From Gymnothorax reevesii (taxonomy: Eukaryota; Chordata; Actinopteri; Anguilliformes; Muraenidae), in contig CM056573.1 of assembly GCA_029721435.1 (NCBI GenBank), positions 95,120,947-95,184,946 of the forward strand: DNA of 64,000 bases, given 5' to 3'. Shown here one piece after another: positions 35,716-47,668 of the stretch. How positions within the stretch are numbered: position 1 is the stretch's first letter; each line of letters starts with the position of its first letter. A model generated the notes under the pieces. It was not told the DNA's origin. It saw only the letters and a program-made list of their open reading frames with translations, and ran no database searches. The position numbers and the translations under genes were made by a program.

Positions 35716-36503
35716 ATCTTGGGAGCCTTCGAAAGTTGTTCGATGCTTTGGCATTGCCTGAAGATGATACGGCCAGTATGTAGAAGACGAAGGCCATCCA
35801 GTCACCAGATCTACGATTTGTCCTGGGTTATACAGTATATTTCGCAATTGAAAACACGGCGGTAACATTACATAGTTTTATTCGAATAAGCTGGCGGTAC
35901 AGCGTTTGGAAAATATATTGGTTTTGATACTGGTACGAAGGGAGGCACATGGCGGAAGCGAGTGCATTGGGGATTCTTATGCAGCTGGTCCAGCTGGCGT
36001 TTAGCGAATATGGCATAACGGTGGGAGGTATATCGAGAGATGACTTTATTTTCTTTCATGTCGAGAATACCTTCCAAATGTCACTCACGTAATGCGAGAA
36101 TCACCTGAACGCTTTTTATTTGAACGAAACGAAAACGTGGGTAACTGAGCGAATATAAAGGGTAAGACAATAATTCTTTAGCTTTGCCAAATAATGGAGC
36201 ATAAAAATTGTTGTTCAATCTCAATTCTTTCGTGTCATTTTTAAGTATGAAAAGATATAAAAAGAACACGGAAAAATGTCTCCACCCCCCTCAAAGGAGG
36301 GAAAAAAAAAAGTCTACTCTCACATTCAGCCTACTCTTTACATGTGTCACATCGGACATTTATACAGACCCAAGATGGCCGAGCTATTCTGCCGTCAGCG
36401 CTTTGGCCCAGCCCACGCGGCGTCCACTCTAGTTTTCTTATATCTCTGTGGGCGAAACAATTGTGCACGTTGGTACAGAAAGGGCGTTCCAAGAAATTAC
36501 GCG
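35716..36503. other. No gene recognised
   Basis: Flank between the hairpin and the left inverted repeat of the Mutator-like element. Short open frames only. Confidence 0.35.
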
Positions 36504-36573
36504 GGAAGGGTAATTTCTTTTCCTACGTTAGTTGAGTGTATATCCAAAAAGTGGGTGTGGCCTGCCTTATTTG
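36504..36573 (+). repeat. Left terminal inverted repeat of the MULE
   Basis: 70 bp, paired with 46424-46494. Outermost bases GGAAGGGTAATTTC. The first exon's ATG lies only 20 bp inside this repeat, so the promoter probably lies in or next to it. Confidence 0.72.
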
Positions 36574-37972
36574 GAATAAGGTAGCCGCTATAATGTCCTG
36601 GATCGAAGAACACATGACCTATGAACAGAAAACGTGCGATCAGCTCGTAAGTTAGGCTACGTAGGGTTCGATTTCATAGATTGAAGTCTAATATCGAGTG
36701 TTTCGGCAATATATACCTGAAATATTCCTACAGCATGGAGGAATATCCAGAAATAGCGGTAGGTTGAGTCATAATTTCAGTGAGCAGCAATGAATAATTG
36801 TTGTCAGTGTCCATTAACTAATTCCCTATGGAATACTTCATACAAAATTGTCGCGTTTGTATGGAATACTTTTCCCGAAAATTACACAATTTAAAGTATT
36901 GAAGTACAGGTGGCCCATGACTGCGATCGTCAACTGATTTTGTGTTTTCATCGGACTGCGAATGGCCATCCACGCCGATGAATGCTGAATGTCAATGACA
37001 TTGACAACGCGGTTTTATAGTCCAAATGTGTGTTACGTTTTTATCAGCATCATCATAGTAGCCTATTAGTAAATGATTAAAAAGTCAGATATCTTAAGTT
37101 CTAGGAATACGCGCAGGCTATTATAATGTAATCATATGACCATAATTAAATGCGACACAGGCACACATACACATGCATTCATGTGTAGATATGCCTAATA
37201 TGTGGCTATAGGCATAATCTAATATCTAGTGGCAGTGTATGTTAAGTATTTGATTGCTATATTACCTTATACGCAGTTGAGGTTTGTTCCAGCTGTGACA
37301 TGTGCACTATATGTTATTATTATCATATATCATTATTTAGATATTGTGATCTCAGTGTTTTTCACATAGATACGCTTCATAGCAGACGCCACTGCATGAT
37401 CATCATAGTGCAGTAGTTTTAGAAAATTTAGTTGTAAATGATGTAATGAACTATATTATACGCTTATATGAATAACTGTGTTATGTTATCTGAGAGATAG
37501 TTAAATCATATATAGATGTAGTAGACAAGTAGGGAATTGGGTGCGAAGTTGTGCATTTATTTGGTGTTTTGGTACGCTGTAATATGTGTAACAATATTGT
37601 GATGTGATGATGCTAGGAATCGTAGCATCATCATAGTATGGTGGTGGTTCTCTATGTACTATCGATTTCAACTATATTCTCTAAACACCCCATTCACCAC
37701 CTTTCATCCAAGTACTTCGGCTCAAGTCATCACTAGATGAAAATTTTTATCTCATATCAGAGAATATTTTCATCTAGTGGGCACTCGGGCGATATATTCT
37801 CTCGCATGATCATATTATATGAACGTATTATTAATGTATATTAAAGAAATTACGCTATCTCATCAAACATATAATTTCGCAGTCCAGTTTCTTAGCAAAA
37901 TGGACTTTATTGGCATCATTAGTTTCTTCCTGGGTTCACTAGGAATAACACATGAATATATATACACATTGT

Positions 37973-37975
<3 letters not shown>

Positions 37976-38025
<50 letters not shown>
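37976..38025. repeat. (TA)n microsatellite, about 50 bp
   Basis: An uninterrupted TA dinucleotide run lies directly left of the Tc1-F end; Tc1 elements insert at TA. Confidence 0.95.
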
Positions 38026-38026
<1 letters not shown>

Positions 38027-38747
38027 TGCATTTCAAATTATTATGCAAATGATAGTTTTCTCTGATTTTCCTAAATGGTCGATGCAACTGACAGTTAGTA
38101 TAATTTTCAAGTCATCAGCCATTAGAATATAATTCGAATTTCATTGAACAAACCTCCCAATGATAACAGTATTTTTTCAAAAATAATTTAAAAAAACACT
38201 CAAAATGCTCTGTTCCAAATTATAATGCACAACAGAGTTTTAAAACATTTTATTGGTTGTAAAGAACTGAAATGGTCATTTGTTGAATTTGCAGCATTAG
38301 GAGGCCATATTTATTGAAATTAAAAGCTATTTCAATCAAAAACATCTTAACAGGCCAAGTTACATGTTAACATAGGACTCCTTCTTTGACGTCACCTTCA
38401 CAATTCTTGCATCCATTGAACTAGTGAGTTTTTGGAGAGTTGCTGCTTGAATTTCTTTGCAGGATGTCAGAATAGCCCCCCAGAGCTGCTGTGCTGATGT
38501 GAACTGCCTCCCGCCCTCTCAGATCATTTGCTTGAGGCTCCAAAGGTTCTCAGTAGGGTTGAGGTCAGAGGAGGATGGGGGCCACACCATGAGTTTCTCT
38601 CCTTTTTTACCCATTGCAGCCAGTGATGCAGAGGTATTCCTTGCAGCATGAGATGGTGCATTGTCATGCATGAAGATGATTTTGCTACGGAAAGCACGGT
38701 TCTTCTTTTTGCACCATGGAAAAAAGTGGTCAGTCAGAAACTGTATA

Positions 38748-39030
38748 TACACTCAACAAAAATATAAACGCAACACTTTTGTTTTTGCTCCCATTTGTCA
38801 TGAGATGGACTCAAAGATCTAAAATTCATTCCAGATACACAATATTACCATTTTTCTCAAACATTGTTCACAAATCTGTCTAAATGTGTGATAGTGAGCA
38901 CTTTCGCTTTGCTGAGACAATCCATCCCACCTCACAGGTGTGCCACATCAAGATGCTCATCAGACACCATGATTAGTGCACAGGTGTACCTTATACTGCC
39001 CACAATAGAAGGCCACCCTGAAATGTGCAG
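38748..39030 (+). mobile_element. Tc1/mariner-type fragment nested in copy F
   Basis: Begins TACACTCAACAAAAATATAA and ACGCAACACTTTTG, a terminal sequence typical of fish Tc1/mariner elements and related to, but different from, the ends of copies D and D2. The interior contains CCACCTCACAGGTGTGCCAC. The right terminal repeat is missing and the junction is an ATCC microsatellite. Confidence 0.7.
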
Positions 39031-39056
39031 ATCCATCCATCCATCCATCCATCCCA
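39029..39056. repeat. (ATCC)n microsatellite
   Basis: About six ATCC units occupy the junction between the nested fragment and Tc1-F, and add WMDGWMDGW to a chance minus-strand reading frame. Confidence 0.9.
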
Positions 39057-40412
39057 GGGTTGCATGGCACTCTTCAGTAAACAAGACTGTTTGAAAATTA
39101 GTCTTCATGTATTTCTGGGCCCACTGGAGCCCTTTCTGCTTGTGAGCATTGGTTAGGGATGGCCGAATAGTAGGTTCATGTACAGCTGCAAGCCTCTGGA
39201 GGATCCTGCACCTTGAAATTTGCGGGACTCCAGAGGCACCAGCAGCTTCAAATACCTGTTTGCTGCTTTGTAATGCACCTGCTCTCTTAATCCAATGAAT
39301 TTGTCTGGCAGAAACCTTCCTCATTATGCCTTTATCTGGACGAACCCGTCTGTGCTCTGAATCAGCCCCAAATCTCTTCAAAGTACGATGATTACGCTTA
39401 GGTTTTCATGAAATATCTCATTTATTTCCTTGTCCAAGGCATTGCACTATTTGACACTATTTAACAGCAGAGAGATCCTTTTTTCTTTCCCATATTGCTT
39501 GAAACCTGTGGCCTGCTTACTAATCTGTAATATCCCTCTTCAGTAGTTTTCCTTTAATTGGGCTCACCTGGCAAACTAATTATCACTGGTGTCTGAGATT
39601 GATTTCAGTGATCCAAAGAGCCTTGAGACACAATGCCATCCATGAGTTTAATTGAAAAAACAAAAAATTAAATCTTTATGACACTTAAATCCAATTTGCA
39701 TAATAATTTGGAACTTAGGAAAGAAAGAAAATGTTATTTGATAATTGATTTCATCGGATTCTAATACACCGATTATATGTTTAAATCTATTCCTGGTTAT
39801 TGTACATATTTCAGGTTATCATGCCTGACAACCAGTACAGGGTCGAGGCTTTTGACATAGTTGAAGGGGGTTTTGAGGCCAAGGTGAGGCTTCCCATACA
39901 AAGTGAAGCAGAGTTTGAGAGGTGGCTGTCTGTTTGAAAACACCACCTTGACCACCTGGCGAGTGATGAGAACCTTCCCAAATGTGGGAACAAAGCTTGT
40001 CTACAAAACCGAACGCCGCTGCCACCATAACACCCTCCCAAAGAAATCTGCAGTTGGAGCCTACAGAGCTAAGCACACTGCGTGCAACAGCAGCCTTGCG
40101 TTATCAATCAAGTGCTCCTGTGACAATCGCAAGCAGAGTCGGTAAGCGGCTGTCTTCTTTTCCAGTCCTAATAGGGCTCACATGAGGTTTAACCAATACA
40201 GAGAAGGAACAAGCCGTGACCTTCCTATTATCAACTTTGCATTGGTATGAATTGCTCTATGTGTGCACTTACTTCGACTTCTTTCACAAACTATGATAGG
40301 CAAATAGTTAAGTGAATGCTAAGAACAAAGTAAAAAGAATTAATATGAATGCTCTATTCACTCTCAACTTGTAACGGTAGGGAATCTGAACTTCTATTCT
40401 GCCTGTGTGAAC

Positions 40413-41964
40413 TACAACCCCAGTTCCAGAATAGTTGGAACAAAGTGTAAATTGTGAATAAAATCAAAACGCAATGACTTTGAAATCACACCGGCCAGTA
40501 TTTTATTCACAATAGAATAGAGATAACATAGAAAATGTTGAAACTGAGAAATTTTTCAATTTTATCCACAAAATGAGCTCATTCCAAATTTGATGGCTGC
40601 TACAGGTCTCAGAAAAGTTGGGACATGGGCCTGTTTACCATGGTGTAGCATCCCCTCTTCTTTTTAACACAGAGTGGAGGCGTCTGGGCATTGAGGAGAC
40701 AAGTTTCTTGAGTTTATCCATCGAAATTTGATCCCACTCTTGTTTAATACAGACTTCCAGCTGCTGGAGAGTTTTGGGTCTCCTTTGACGGACCTTTTGT
40801 TTGATTATGCGCCAAATGTTCTCAATCGGTGAAAGATCAGGACTGCAGGCAGGCCAGTTCAGCACACGGACTCTTCTTCCACGAAGCCATGCTGTTGTAA
40901 TAGCTGCAGTATGTGGTTTTGCATTGTCCTGCTGAAATACACAGGCTTTCCCTGGAATAGATATCATCTGGAGGGGAGCATATGCTGCTCTAAAACCTTT
41001 ATATACCTTTCAGCATTCATGGTGCTTTTTAAAACATGCAAGTATCCCACACCTTATGCACTAATGCATCCCCATACCATCAGAGATACTTGCTTTTGAA
41101 CTGAACACTGATAACAGGAGGGGTGGTCTTTCTCCTCTTTAGCCCGGAGAACACGACACCCATGATTTCCCTCAAGAATGTTAAATTTGGACTCGTCTGA
41201 CCACAGGACACTTTGCCACTTTGCTACAGTCCATTTTAAATGAGCCTTGGCCCACAGACCACGGCGGCGCTTCTGGATCATGCTCTACAATGACTTCCTT
41301 CTTGCATGATAGAGTTTTAGGTGGCATCTGTGGATGGCCTGGCGGACTGTGTTTACAGACAGTGGTTTCTTGAAGTATCCCTGGGCCCATTTAGTAATGT
41401 CAATGACAAAATCATGCCGGTGAGTGATGTTGTGGCGTCTGAGGGCCCGAAATTCAAAGGCATCCAGTAAAGGTCTTTGGCCTTGTCCCTTATGCGCAGA
41501 GATTTTTCCAGTTTCTCTGAATCTTTCAATGATGTTATGCACTGTCGGTGATGAGACCCTCACAGGTTGTAGAGCCTCTGGCCATCTTACCTTCTGAGAG
41601 ACTCAGCTTCTCTAAGACATCCCTTTTATAGCTAATCATGTTACACACCTGATGCCAGTTAACTTAATTACTTGCTAAATGTGCTGAATGTTCTTTCAGC
41701 TGATTGTCTAATATAATAATTGCTTTTTCAGCCCTTTTTTGCCTGTTTGCCTGTGTCTCAATTTTTTTGAGACCTGTTGCAGCCAGAAAATTTGAAATTA
41801 GCTCATTTTGTGGATAAAAATGAAAAATGTCTGTGTCAACATTTGAAATGTTATCTATGTTCTTTTGTAAATAACATATTGCCTGATGTGATCTGAAAGT
41901 CATTGCATTTTGATTTTATTCACAATTTACACTTTGTCCCAACTATTTTGGAATTGGGTTTGTA
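40413..41964 (-). mobile_element. Tc1-like DNA transposon, copy C (1.55 kb)
   Basis: Third copy of the family at 6191 and 25674. Ends TACAACCCCAGTTCCAGAAT and, at the right, GGAATTGGGTTTGTA. It lies wholly inside the second intron of the MULE pseudogene, so it did not disrupt coding sequence when it inserted. Confidence 0.9.
40635..41585 (-). pseudogene. Tc1-like transposase pseudogene (copy C)
   Basis: From the ATG at 41585 it reads MARGSTTCEGLITDSA and stops; compared with copies A and B about 60 bases coding for EYFKNNVPQ.QIAKAL are deleted. The rest is well kept: [53 protein letters not shown] with the first catalytic aspartate, [22 protein letters not shown] with the second aspartate, SPDLSPIENIWR with the glutamate, and a regular VLKRRGDATPW end, although split over three frames. 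All three catalytic residues survive but the first helix-turn-helix and frame continuity do not. Confidence 0.87.
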
Positions 41965-42314
41965 TATTTTATATATATCCTAAGAGCATTAGCAATCATA
42001 TGCGGTGCATAGGCATGCCCATATGCAGTTATGCAGCATTTGATTAAGAATTGGTTTTTTCGCACTGCATTGAGGAATATTTCATTGTTCGCTTGTTTTA
42101 CAGATCAAAAGATCCCTATATCAAGCAGGGCTTTCCATCAGCCCTCCGCATAAAGTGGGTGCATAACCACCGAATAGATAGTGCTGATGCTGTGAAGCAC
42201 AGAGATGTTTCAGAAGAGATCAGGGCAGAAATACGACCTGCAGGTTGAAACTGATGATTACCCCAGGTTACCTGCAGACAGGTCAATTTGCCCTGATATT
42301 GGATTCTGCTATAG

Positions 42315-42837
42315 GTGGGAAATTAGAAGAAATACACCATGTATGTTTTACTAATGTTACAGTTTCCATTTTCCATGTTCCTTTTTTCAAGCTTCTTTTG
42401 GGATCATTCAAATATTCCGTATGGGGGGGCGTGTCAAGACCTATGTGTGTGCCTTTTCCCAAGGCAGCCCTTAACAAAGCAATTAAATGTCCAAAATGAC
42501 CTTCATCTTTGGAAAACACTTTTATATTTATAAAATATTTGATTAGGGCAAATATAAATTGTTTTTAATTACCAATTAAATGATAAATCCATTGCTATAG
42601 TTATTTTTCTGGAAATTATATCTCAAATTTATCAACTCAGACTTGTGCGTATGGCTTACAGGGCGGAGCGGGTATAGTGAGGCATGTATGCCATTTGTAC
42701 AGGGAGGAAAGTAGGGTTTTAAAAGGGGAAAATTTTGTGTACATACTAATTGAATGATCCTTTTACACATTGAGATCTCATGCAGTTGACACCCTGGCAT
42801 AGCTTATTTGAAAGGACGTACAATGGTGTGTTTGTTG
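42315..42837. other. MULE pseudogene interior; catalytic exon not found
   Basis: In this gene family the DDE catalytic region should lie between exon 3 and the SWIM exon. I see no open frame matching it here, so it appears deleted. Confidence 0.45.
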
Positions 42838-43115
42838 TGTTCTGTGTGTTCTGTTTTGTGTGTCTGGTTAGTCAATTTTAGGTTTTTATTATTTTGGTGA
42901 TGTCAGTTTTTTAGTCCATGTCTTAGTGTTCACATTTCATTCCTCTCCTGTGTAGTCCAGTCCACGTTTTAACCATGTACTGTCTTTGCTTCCTCCCCGG
43001 TCGCGTCTTTGTTTGTAGCAGTTTCTGTGTTAATTGATTGTGACACTGTTTCGGGTGATTCAATGGATTCTGGGTTTCAGCCTTCCTTCTGTTCTCGTTT
43101 GCTAGTTTCCCCTTG
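42838..43115 (-). repeat. Dispersed repeat K, fragment in reverse orientation
   Basis: CGGGTGATTCAATGGATTCTGG and the flanking stretch match, as reverse complement, the segment of repeat K around 50620-50660. It lies where the MULE catalytic exon is missing, so its insertion may be tied to that loss. Confidence 0.55.
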
Positions 43116-44382
43116 CTAAAGCCGATAGACCCCATCTCTTGAATCTTTTCAAGAGTATAGTGTATGCCAACACCGAAGCTGACCTGCAGGCTAGACTGAA
43201 GACAGCAACTGAAAGTGATTCAGTTGCCCTGAGATACCCTCAGTATACAACGCGAGTGAGGGAAATCTATCAAAGGAAAGCTTGCTGGGCAGTGTCGATG
43301 AGGCAAGCTTTGAGGATCCATGGTAAGAACACCACTGCCTATTGCGAGGCAACCATGCGCATCCTCAAAGATAAGATTTAGCATCGCCTGAAGGCATATA
43401 ACATCTGCCAGTTAGCAGACTTTATCTCCACGCGCTACGAGAACTATAACATCCAAAAGCTTGTAGATGTTTCTAACAATCACATGAGCAGTTTCATGCT
43501 GGCCTCCCGGTTCAATGCATCTGCGAAAGATGTAGACCCATCCAACATTTCCCAAAGTAGTGAGGTGGAATACGCTGTGAAAAAAAATGACTCCACTTCC
43601 TACGAAGTCAATATGGAAGTTGGGATGTGTTCTTGTGGGGTGGGTAAGACTGGTGCACCATGCAAGCACCAGGCTGCAGTAATGCAGACGTTTGGACTGG
43701 ATGCTAACAACTTTTTGCCAGTCCAATCTGCAGCTCTGCGACAAAACTATTACAGGCTGGCCACGGGATGCGAAGCCGATGACGATTGGTTTCAGCCGCT
43801 TCACAACACCAATGCGGTGGCTTTCGAACGTACCCATCAATCTGACAATGACCCAGACTCATCTGTGTCTGACGCACCAAGTGCTGGCCCGTCTGCAGCC
43901 GATGGTTTTGCTGGCGACACATCAAGTGCGTTTGCCCCCTCGCTGTTATCATCTGCGATGGAGGTTGCAGATCAGTTCCATGCCTATTTAGTATCAAAAT
44001 TGAACAGTGCTGATGAAGAAGACAGTAAAGCAGCACTATCATTTACAAAATCATTCAAAAACATGTCAACTGAGAGCCATAAATTGAGTGCTCTTCATTC
44101 TTTCGGTTGGTATAATGGAGCTGTACTTGCTGTGGGGCGAAAGCTGAAGGCCAAAGCACTCCTAACTTCGGCAAAAATTGGAGTGCAGCCTACAGCGGAC
44201 GTTTGACTGCTGGCCGTCCGGCAAAAGCCTCCTTTACATCGGAGCATGGCTACAGCAAACGGAAGGCAACGTCTGTTCTCATGCTGCAGCATTGGAAAAA
44301 GGCGCGAGTGACTGCACCACATTCGTTGTCAGAGTGCATTGCAAGGAACACCATGCTGGGTAGCAACCACAGTGCGAAATAA

Positions 44383-46423
44383 TGAAAAGAGTAGAATCAA
44401 AATTCAAAAGTTAAGGATATGCCATACATTATCAAAATATTTTGGATGAACCATCTTGTAAAATTTGGCATTCAATGCAGTCATTCATTGTTTCCTTTGT
44501 CTAAATTGGGCAAATTACTTATTTTGGCTTAGGCTAGGGGTATCAGGAGGGGGGTGACGCAGTAGTTGCTGACCACTTTATCCCTAGAAATTAGTCTTAA
44601 TTGGGCACATTACTTATTTTGGCTCAGGCTAGAATATTACTGACTCACACAAAAACTTCACACCAATATATCTGTGAATAGTTTCACCCTGCATGTTTGG
44701 AAGAGGGCGGATATAACTTTTACTTTTCAGGTTGATAAGTAAGCGTAAGTAAGTTTCACCTGGACCAGAGGTCTGGGGGAATCGCGAACATAAACACAAA
44801 CATACACCCACACCGAGTTAGGGATTGCACCCGCTCTGTAGGGATGGTGGCAGTCGGCTTTGGTAGATAGGGAATAGGAATAGTGTAAGTACATAGGTGA
44901 CATACAACATTTCTGTATCTGTAAATAGTTTCAAACTGTCTGTTTCGTATGGGAAGTTTGGGGGAAACTTAGTCAGACAGGGGACCATATTGCATTTTAG
45001 TTTTTTCCAATTTCTGGCGATGTATGTTATGTTTGTTGTAGGTTAGCGTAATTGATTACTGTAAATCTTTGCTGCATTACGTATTCCCAGAATCACAAAT
45101 GTAGTGGATTATTTTTAAATTTGATAACAAGCATAAAAAAATCAAGATAATCATGTAAAATTTTCAGTTTGTATTGTAATTGTAATTCCAAATATATTTG
45201 TAGTTGCAGCTATTATGTCATCTATCCAACTCTGCTGTGGTTCTCTGTGATTCAACTGTCTTGAGGTATATGGAAAAGAACACCATTCGTACCCTGTTCC
45301 AAATTTATGCATCTGTATTATACATCAGTTAGTTCATTTCACCTTGGATGCACGCTGTCATTTAGTACTGTAGTGTAGATACTGACAAAATTCCCTCTTC
45401 TGTAAGTGTTTAGGAGTCATACTCAGGCCCACATTTCATAGTAGCATACTGCAGTTATGTTCTCATTTGCATACACACTGCATAAGAGATAAGGCTGTTG
45501 GCCTGCACTCCAGGGGCACCGCACACACAATACAGCCCCTACTCTTTCCTATGTGCCACTGTGTATCACTATGAAAATCTAGTGGCCTTCAGAACTGGAA
45601 AGGGACAGACAGCAGCTACTTGTCCAGGTGATGCATCAACTGATCTTTGGGTCACCGGAGTTGGGGTTAGGAGGCCATAATACGAGGAGTCGCATTCAAA
45701 GGTTTCATGTTCCAATTCAACAGGGCTGCATGGTTGTAAAATTTTTATTGTGTTTCATTATTGATTTTTCCAATAATTAAATGTTGGAATCGGAAGTTGC
45801 AAATATTTCTGCAAAATAATCTGCTTAATCACATCTCTTGTAGGCCCTCAAAAAGGTGTATGTTATCATTCTAGTCTCCTTCAGAATATGTGATTGATTT
45901 TCCCAGTTAAAAATCAAGTGTGAACTTTTATCTAGGACCGTGCTAAATTTTCAAAGTTGGATGTGCATATGGCCAAGGTACAGGTGGGGGGAGGGGGGTA
46001 TAATGAGGTGCGTATGAAATACGTACTGGGGGGCAGTGTCCAAAAAAGCCAAAATTTTCCTTACGTACTGTATTAATGATAATTTTTAGTGCCGCGTAAT
46101 TTCTTGATATCAGTTATCGTATCATTCAGTTCGTATGTCCAGAAAGAGGGTGTGTGAGATTGCGCGTACTCTGCACGCAGCAGGGAGAGTTTTACGAACA
46201 TTCACTTAGCAAAAAATATCCTGATAAAAGCGAAAACAGTATACCTTTTTATACAACATTTTATTACAATAAACAATAGGCATGTTTGAAATGCTGAAAA
46301 TACCGACATACTCCTACAAAAGAACTTAACATCGAATCAAATGCAAATCGGCGTATGCAGCTCTCGCGGCGTATACAGGTTAGATTGGAACTCTCTCCAC
46401 TCTGGCGTCTCAGTCCTCATATA
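44383..46423. other. 3' non-coding part of the MULE; no gene recognised
   Basis: AT-rich sequence with no open frame of interest. A direct repeat of about 35 bp (TTACTTATTTTGGCT.AGGCTAG) occurs near 44515 and 44611. Confidence 0.4.
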
Positions 46424-46494
46424 CAAATAAGGCAGGCCACGCCCGCTTTTTTGGATATACGCTCAACTAACGTAGGAAAAGAAATTACGCTTCC
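46424..46494 (-). repeat. Right terminal inverted repeat of the MULE
   Basis: 71 bp, the inverted partner of 36504-36573. Just outside, 46500-46562 holds GGGTGCTGAGGGTGCTG and a short hairpin GTAAGGAGGGT with ACCCCCTTAC. Confidence 0.72.
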
Positions 46495-47668
46495 GGGAAT
46501 AGGGTGCTGAGGGTGCTGCACCACCCCCTACTGGGGTAAGGAGGGTACTGAGCACCCCCTTACTGAGCAGAAGAAAAAGTTTTTATCATTACTAATTCCA
46601 CCATCTGAACAATTTAAAAATATCACACAATGAAATTCAAAACGACTGATGTATTTAATTGAACGTGAGTAAAGCGGACCACCCCTTCAACGCCACAGCT
46701 TTTAATAAGAAAAGCCGACACAGTTAGTCTAGAAAATAGCAGCAGTATTATCTGTTATACGCAGAAAAAAAAGGTTCAGCTTGGGAGCTCCTCAGAAAAA
46801 AAGGAACAACAATACCCCAGTCTTGTGCGATAGCCCCAAAAGTGAGAAAGAAAGGCTTTCTCACCGACCAGTCACAGCATCTGCTCTCAAAACACCTCAA
46901 TATGAGAGTCAGCACTTTGTACCAGAGGATTAACAGTTGTGGGCTCCGCAGTATTTGGCTTCAGGTGCCCGAATTAGGGAGGAGGTGGGGCGCCAAGGAG
47001 TCATAAGTCAGATGCCTGTTAGCAAAAGCATGAGCTTATTTTTTCTTTCTGGTGTGAGGAATAGGATTCAGGTACACCAGCAGACTTTAATAATTGTACA
47101 TGTAATAAAGTGAGGATTTACACAAGCATTTATCCAGTGCGGTCCAATAAACTTGCAGGGATGGTATTAGAGAACTTGTTAAAGAACTGAAAGCTGAAAA
47201 AAAAAAAAAACTGTGATGTCCTTGGAAAGAGATCACACCATTCTAAAGGTTATTCCTTTAAGGAATCAGAACTATGACTTTCATTATATAAAAATTCAAA
47301 AAAATTAATTCCACACAATCATGCAGTTTGTTTGTTTATTGTTGGCAGACTTCTGAAGACCCACTTTTCCTGCGATATGGAGCAGCACATATTTTAATTA
47401 ATTCAGTTTTTAATGTATATTATTCCGTGACAACACACTGGGACTTCTTACAGCAGGCTCAAGGAGAGAGCTAGCGCGAATTTTATAGGACAATAAAAAA
47501 CAATAAATTACCAATAACTTTCAAAGAAAGACGTGCATTGGAAATTATAATGAGAACATGGCTCAGAATGCTTAAGCATGCAACTGCAGGCAGTGTGCAG
47601 CTCAGTACCATCCACCAGATAATTTCTGTTATTACTGAAATGAATGAATACATTGCTGTACTAGTCAA
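46495..47668. other. No gene recognised
   Basis: Flank between the MULE and the next Tc1 element. Short frames only; no RNA gene or repeat ends were identified. Confidence 0.4.

Larger units (their letters stand above)
38519..39381 (-). pseudogene. Tc1-like transposase pseudogene (copy F)
   Basis: The 39381-side frame contains RMKRFGADSEHRR..RPDKGIMRKVSARQ, the end of the DNA-binding region, followed by RPSLTNAHKQKGLQWAQKYM and VLFTEECHATLG, where the first catalytic aspartate should stand. The nested fragment cuts in immediately after. On its far side the frame reads KIIFMHDNAPSHAARNTSAS and SSSDLNPTENLW, holding the second aspartate and the glutamate of the DDE triad. The nested insertion and loss of the intervening catalytic segment make it non-functional. 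Confidence 0.78.
38024..39717 (-). mobile_element. Tc1-like element, copy F, with a nested mariner-type fragment
   Basis: Ends CTGCATTTCAAATTATTATG and, at the right, a complement ending CATAATAATTTGGAACTTAG. It inserted at the edge of a TA microsatellite inside the first intron of the MULE gene. It is interrupted by another Tc1/mariner fragment at 38748-39030. Confidence 0.8.
36593..44382 (+). pseudogene. MULE transposase-like SWIM-domain gene, spliced pseudogene
   Basis: Exon 1 (36593-36646) encodes MSWIEEHMTYEQKTCDQL and stops at GTAAGT. Exon 2 (39815-40141) follows TATTTCAG, continues in frame (VIMPDNQYRVEAFDIVEGGF) and, after a one-base shift, reads TTWRVMRTFPNVGTKLVYKT to a GTAAGC donor. 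Exon 3 (42104-42314) begins after TTGTTTTACAG with SKDPYIKQGFPSALRIKWVH and ends, after another shift, with ADRSICPDIGFCYR. The last part (from about 43139) has YCEATMRILKDKI, a TAG stop, HRLKAYN, then a SWIM finger (CSCGVGKTGAPCKH). A final frameshift near 44200 precedes a basic C-terminus ending at 44382. The catalytic DDE region between exon 3 and 43139 is missing. Family assignment is inferred from domain order. Confidence 0.7.
36504..46494 (+). mobile_element. Mutator-like (MULE) DNA transposon, about 10 kb, decayed
   Basis: About 70-bp inverted repeats at 36504-36573 and 46424-46494 share TAATTTCTTTTCCTACGTTA, GTTGAG.GTATATCCAAAAA and GGCCTGCCTTATTTG almost without change. Between them lies one multi-exon pseudogene ending in a SWIM zinc finger, a domain characteristic of Mutator transposases. 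Long inverted repeats plus a SWIM gene make a MULE the best fit. No clear 9-11 bp target duplication was found, so the exact outer ends are uncertain. Later insertions: Tc1-F with a mariner fragment, Tc1-C and a fragment of repeat K. Confidence 0.65.

Noticed and set aside
36493..36517. Target duplication of the MULE from the GAAATTACGC next to the left end
   Set aside because: GAAATTACGC left of the left repeat matches the inside of the right repeat, not the sequence outside it, so it is not a duplication of the target.
43412..43840. 142-codon minus-strand frame
   Set aside because: It is the antisense shadow of the SWIM-domain exon, which has a clear domain on the plus strand.
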